From NCBI GenBank assembly GCA_902470915.1, contig CABRIB010000089.1:1-7871 (forward strand): a stretch of DNA of 7,871 nucleotides. The letters run 5' to 3'. Shown here one piece after another: positions 5,263-7,871 of this stretch. The stretch's first letter is position 1; each line of letters begins with the position of its first letter. The DNA comes from an uncultured Collinsella sp. (GTDB lineage: Bacteria; Actinomycetota; Coriobacteriia; Coriobacteriales; Coriobacteriaceae). Below the pieces are notes generated by a model. That model saw only the letters and a list, made by a program, of their open reading frames with translations. It had not been told where the DNA came from and did not search any database. Position numbers and translations under genes: made by a program.

Positions 5263-6828
5263 ATGACACCTGCGCGCTTTGAAATCGGGCAAAAGCATAA
5301 GCAGGAGAACGAGGCGGGTTCCAAGGCTAGTTGGAACACGCCTCGTTCCGATTCACGGCCGACGATGAGCTATCCCTCGCGCATGGCCCTGGCCTTTGCC
5401 CTGACATCGCTCATGACGGTATTGGTGCTGGTGGGCGTAGTCTCCGTTGTATGGGGCACGGTTTTTACGGATTACACACGCTCCAATATCGTCGAAATCG
5501 CAAATTCCGCTGCCGAGAAGTTGGCAACCTCATATGAGGAAAACGGCTCTTGGACCGCGGGAGAACTGCGCACGGTCGCAACGTCGAGTTTGGTTTCCGA
5601 CGATCTGGGCATGCAGGTCGTCAATAAAAAGGGCGTGATCGTTTATGACGATTCCTGGCCCTCGGCAAGCGCCACCGCCGATGTACGCGAAAACCAGGCT
5701 ACGACCGACGACACGAGCGGCAAGAGGGCATCGCATAGCCCGGTCTCGTCTGCTCCAACCGACTCCGATAGCGTTGCTAACGTCGAGATTGTAACGTCTT
5801 CCGGCGAGCATGTCGGACAGGTAAAGCTGTGGGCCATCGGCTCCGACGCTCTGCTCACCAAGGCGGACTCTGCGTTTAGGGAGAAGACCTTTAACGCCAT
5901 GGCCCTCGCCGCGGTTGTTGCAATCTGCATTTCGGTCGTTATCGGATCGCTCGTGTCGCGCATGCTCACCAAGCCGATTCATCGCATCACCAGTACCGCA
6001 AAGCAAATCCGTGACGGCGACCTGTCGGCTCGCACGGGACTGCGCGGTGATGACGAGATCGATCAGCTGGGTGAGACCTTCGATGAGATGGCCACTTCGC
6101 TCGAGAAGGATATGAAACACGAGAAGCGCCTGACCTCAGACGTTGCACACGAGCTTCGCACGCCGCTTATGGCCATGCTCGCAACGGTCGAGGCCATGCA
6201 GGATGGCGTGTATCCCACCGACGATGAGCATTTGGAAACCGTTGCTTCCGAGACGCGTCGCCTGGCTCGTCTGGTGCAGCAGATGCTCGACCTGTCGCGC
6301 ATGGAAAACAGCACGGCTCCGCTCAACCTTGAGCCGGTGGACATGGTTCCTTTCGTGCGTTCCATCGTCAATGCCCAGGAGCGCCTGTTTGTCGACCGCG
6401 ATCTGCGCCTGCGTTTTGCGGACGAGACCCAGGGTCACGACGATGTCGTCGAGGCCGATCCCGACATGATCACGCAATGTGTTATCAACCTCATGAGCAA
6501 CGCCATGCGCTACACCCCCGAGGGCGGTTGGGTCGTGGTGTCGGTGCTCAGTGACCGCAAGCACGTCAGCATTGCCGTTTCTGATACCGGTATCGGTATT
6601 GCCAAGGACGATCTGTCGCGTATCTTCGGACGATTTTGGCGCGCCGATGCCAGCCGCGCCCGCGAAGCCGGCGGCCTGGGCGTTGGCCTCGCCGTGACCA
6701 AGCAGATCGTCGAGCGTCACCATGGCTACATATCCGTGGAGTCGGAGCTTGGAAAGGGTACGACTTTTACAATTCATCTGCCCCGCGAGCACACGGCAGA
6801 CGCGGCATCCACTACAATGGAGCACTAG
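5263..6828 (+). CDS. Membrane sensor histidine kinase partnered with the response regulator
   Basis: The product is 521 aa. ATG 5263 has AAGGGAA at 5249-5255, overlapping the regulator's stop. A later in-frame ATG (5365, M35) has no Shine-Dalgarno but would remove an unusual hydrophilic N-terminus. Membrane segments are at about 41-66 and 210-234, enclosing an extracellular sensor of about 140 aa. Two strand-rich parts (near 115-130 and 173-193) are split by a Ser/Thr/Asp-rich stretch (about 132-170) that is probably disordered. A HAMP domain (about 230-283) is followed by a HisKA domain with phosphoacceptor H296 (DVAHELRTPL). The ATPase domain shows the N box (N409, N413 in NLMSNAMRY), the G1 box DTGIGI (441-446), the F box FGRFW and the G2 box GGLGVGLAV. 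Everything needed for autophosphorylation and transfer to D56 of the regulator is present. The stimulus is unknown. Confidence 0.95.
   Translation: MTPARFEIGQKHKQENEAGSKASWNTPRSDSRPTMSYPSRMALAFALTSLMTVLVLVGVVSVVWGTVFTDYTRSNIVEIANSAAEKLATSYEENGSWTAGELRTVATSSLVSDDLGMQVVNKKGVIVYDDSWPSASATADVRENQATTDDTSGKRASHSPVSSAPTDSDSVANVEIVTSSGEHVGQVKLWAIGSDALLTKADSAFREKTFNAMALAAVVAICISVVIGSLVSRMLTKPIHRITSTAKQIRDGDLSARTGLRGDDEIDQLGETFDEMATSLEKDMKHEKRLTSDVAHELRTPLMAMLATVEAMQDGVYPTDDEHLETVASETRRLARLVQQMLDLSRMENSTAPLNLEPVDMVPFVRSIVNAQERLFVDRDLRLRFADETQGHDDVVEADPDMITQCVINLMSNAMRYTPEGGWVVVSVLSDRKHVSIAVSDTGIGIAKDDLSRIFGRFWRADASRAREAGGLGVGLAVTKQIVERHHGYISVESELGKGTTFTIHLPREHTADAASTTMEH
5307..5348. repeat. 42-nt near-perfect hairpin in the 5' end of the kinase gene
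   Basis: The left arm 5307-5324 starts GAACGAGGCG and ends GTTCCAA. The right arm 5331-5348 starts TTGGAAC and ends CGCCTCGTTC. The arms are complementary at 17 of 18 positions (G5317 faces A5338) around the loop GGCTAG. This is far beyond chance for a window this size. It encodes residues 15-29 of the kinase, in a hydrophilic pre-membrane tail, or it lies in the untranslated spacer if translation really starts at ATG 5365. There is no T-tract after it (CGATTCACGG), so it is not a standard terminator. It could lower kinase output relative to the regulator, stabilise mRNA, or be a mobile palindromic unit. Confidence 0.8.
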
Positions 6829-6886
6829 CTTTTCGCTATTCGGTGAAGGAGGGGCCGCGTCCCTGCCGCTCCGAGTTTGCGAAAAC

Positions 6887-6906
6887 ATGCGGGAAAGAAC
6901 CCGCAT
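6887..6906 (+). terminator. Hairpin after the kinase gene, possible weak terminator
   Basis: ATGCGGG (6887-6893) and CCCGCAT (6900-6906) pair perfectly around the loop AAAGAA, followed by the T-rich TTCTGTCGTATTT. It lies in the 109-nt gap between the kinase and purC and may end the two-component transcript. The broken T-tract makes it a weak intrinsic terminator at best, and some read-through into purC is likely. Confidence 0.5.
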
Positions 6907-6923
6907 TTCTGTCGTATTTAGGT

Positions 6924-6929
6924 AAGGAG
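6924..6929 (+). promoter_or_regulatory. purC: Ribosome binding site choosing GTG 6938 for purC
   Basis: AAGGAG at 6924-6929 lies 8 nt before GTG 6938. The GTG at 6929 overlaps the site and ATG 6947 is 17 nt away, so GTG 6938 is the best start. Confidence 0.7.
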
Positions 6930-6937
6930 TGACTCAC

Positions 6938-7825
6938 GTGACAACGATGGAGCGTCGTCCGGATTCCCGTGGCAAGGTTCGTGATATTTACGATGCCGGT
7001 GAAAACCTGCTGATGGTCGCCACCGACCGCATTTCTGCGTTTGACTTCATTCTTCCCGACGAGATTCCGTTTAAGGGAGAGGTACTCAATCGCATCTCGG
7101 CATTCTGGTTCGATAAGTTTGCCGACATCGTCCCCAACCATCTCGTTTCCATCGACCCGGCGGATTTCCCCGAGGAGTTTGCTGAGTATCGTGACTACCT
7201 CGCTGGCCGCGCCATGCTGGTTAAGAAGGCCCAGACGATTCCTATCGAGTGCATCGTCCGCGGCTATCTGACCGGTTCGGGCAAGAAGACCTACGACGAG
7301 AACGGCACCGTCTGCGGCATCCAGCTGCCTGAGGGCCTGACCGAGGCTTCCAAGCTTCCTGAGCCGCTGTTCACGCCGTCCACGAAGGCCGAGATCGGTG
7401 ACCACGACGAGAACATCTCGTTCGAGCGTTGCTGCGAGATCGTGGGCGAGGACATCGCCACGCAGATTCGTGACCTTTCCCTCAAGATCTACAAGGCCGC
7501 TGCCGAGTACGCCGCGACCCGTGGCATCATCATTGCCGACACCAAGTTCGAGTTTGGTGTTATTGATGGCAAGGTCACGCTGATCGACGAGTGCCTCACG
7601 CCCGACTCCAGCCGTTTCTGGCCTGCTGCCAGCTACGAGGAGGGCAAGATCCAGCCTAGCTACGACAAGCAATTCGTCCGCAATTGGCTCAAGGCCAACT
7701 GGGATATGACGGGGGAGACCCCGCACCTGCCCGCCGAGGTCATCGATGGCACGTCCGAGCGCTATCGCGAGGCCTTCCAGATCATCACCGGCTCCCAGTT
7801 CACAAGCATGAAGGAGAACGCATAA
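6938..7825 (+). CDS. purC: Phosphoribosylaminoimidazole-succinocarboxamide synthase (SAICAR synthase)
   Basis: The product is 295 aa, the longer form of the family (about 300 aa, like yeast Ade1) rather than the about 240-aa Bacillus/E. coli form. It joins L-aspartate to carboxyaminoimidazole ribotide using ATP, giving SAICAR, ADP and phosphate, in cytosolic de novo purine synthesis. The N-terminal ATP-binding part shows RGKVRDIYD (11-19) and ATDRISAFD (28-36). The central signature is IECIVRGYLTGSG (103-115). The second signature is LIDECLTPDSSR (215-226), followed by the FWPAASYEEGKIQPSYDKQFVR stretch near 227-248. All expected conserved blocks are intact. No other pur gene is visible, although the next gene begins immediately after the stop. 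No purine riboswitch or recognisable PurR box was found in the 109-nt upstream gap. It may be transcribed partly by read-through from the kinase gene. Confidence 0.97.
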   Translation: MTTMERRPDSRGKVRDIYDAGENLLMVATDRISAFDFILPDEIPFKGEVLNRISAFWFDKFADIVPNHLVSIDPADFPEEFAEYRDYLAGRAMLVKKAQTIPIECIVRGYLTGSGKKTYDENGTVCGIQLPEGLTEASKLPEPLFTPSTKAEIGDHDENISFERCCEIVGEDIATQIRDLSLKIYKAAAEYAATRGIIIADTKFEFGVIDGKVTLIDECLTPDSSRFWPAASYEEGKIQPSYDKQFVRNWLKANWDMTGETPHLPAEVIDGTSERYREAFQIITGSQFTSMKENA

Positions 7826-7871
7826 GTGAGTACCCGTAGCGCCACGAACAAGCGCACGCAATCCCACGAAG
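7826..7871 (+). CDS. Start of a further gene, cut by the window end
   Basis: GTG 7826 follows the purC stop directly (TAAGTG) and has AAGGAG at 7811-7816, 9 nt upstream, inside the end of purC. Fifteen codons are visible, reading MSTRSATNKRTQSHE, a basic and hydrophilic N-terminus with no recognisable domain. The spacing implies co-transcription with purC. The product cannot be identified from this fragment. Confidence 0.65.
   Translation, partial: MSTRSATNKRTQSHE

Noticed and set aside
3672..6597. Perfect 12-bp palindromes such as GTCGAGCTCGAC, CCTCATATGAGG and GATACCGGTATC
   Set aside because: They lie within codon-biased coding sequence, and a few are expected by chance in about 8 kb.
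6829..6937. Purine riboswitch or PurR box upstream of purC
   Set aside because: The gap lacks a purine-aptamer-like three-way junction. TTTGCG at 6875-6880 alone is too short to call a PurR site.
6836..7867. 343-aa antisense open frame opposite purC
   Set aside because: It mirrors purC codon by codon, has a repetitive Leu/Gly/Asp/Val composition and matches no family I know; purC itself is certain.

Overview
The window looks like chromosomal DNA of a high-GC, Gram-positive gut actinobacterium, most likely a coriobacterium of the Collinsella type. This rests on protein character and codon use (GC-ending codons, strongest in the response regulator and purC), on strong AAGGAG-like ribosome binding sites, on the Tat-lipoprotein signal and on the gene mix. 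The genus is an inference, not proven. All convincing genes lie on the + strand and are tightly packed. There is no sign of phage, insertion sequence, CRISPR array or tRNA.

Layout. (1) Positions 1-117 hold the end of an upstream unit, with a clear intrinsic terminator at 59-91 and a possible promoter just after it. (2) 154-2786 is a two-gene operon: an anchored extracellular solute-binding protein of the amino-acid-binding family (SBP_bac_3), overlapping by 4 nt (ATGA) a two-pass membrane diguanylate cyclase with an extracellular Cache-like sensor, a cytosolic PAS-like segment and a GGDEF domain. (3) 2900-4374 is a second coupled pair: a small cysteine-rich TSCPD-domain protein and, overlapping by 1 nt (TAATG), a Tat-exported lipoprotein of unknown function with a possible beta-propeller body. 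(4) 4528-6828 encodes an OmpR-family two-component system, response regulator then sensor histidine kinase, preceded by a large dyad that could be a terminator or an operator. (5) 6938-7825 is purC (SAICAR synthase, de novo purine synthesis). (6) From 7826 the first 15 codons of another gene run off the window.

How the genes may work together. The SBP and diguanylate cyclase have no ABC permease or ATPase beside them, so the SBP more likely acts as a ligand receptor feeding a c-di-GMP signal than as a transporter part. The two-component pair is a conventional phosphorelay with unknown stimulus. purC is housekeeping metabolism.

Most notable oddities. A 42-nt near-perfect hairpin (18-nt arms, one mismatch) lies in the 5' coding region of the histidine kinase. 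A perfect 12-bp inverted repeat lies inside the diguanylate cyclase gene. A nested dyad lies in the 2787-2899 gap. The solute-binding protein/cyclase pair is a plausible but untested sensing module. I see no clear wholly new system; the rest of the window is ordinary.
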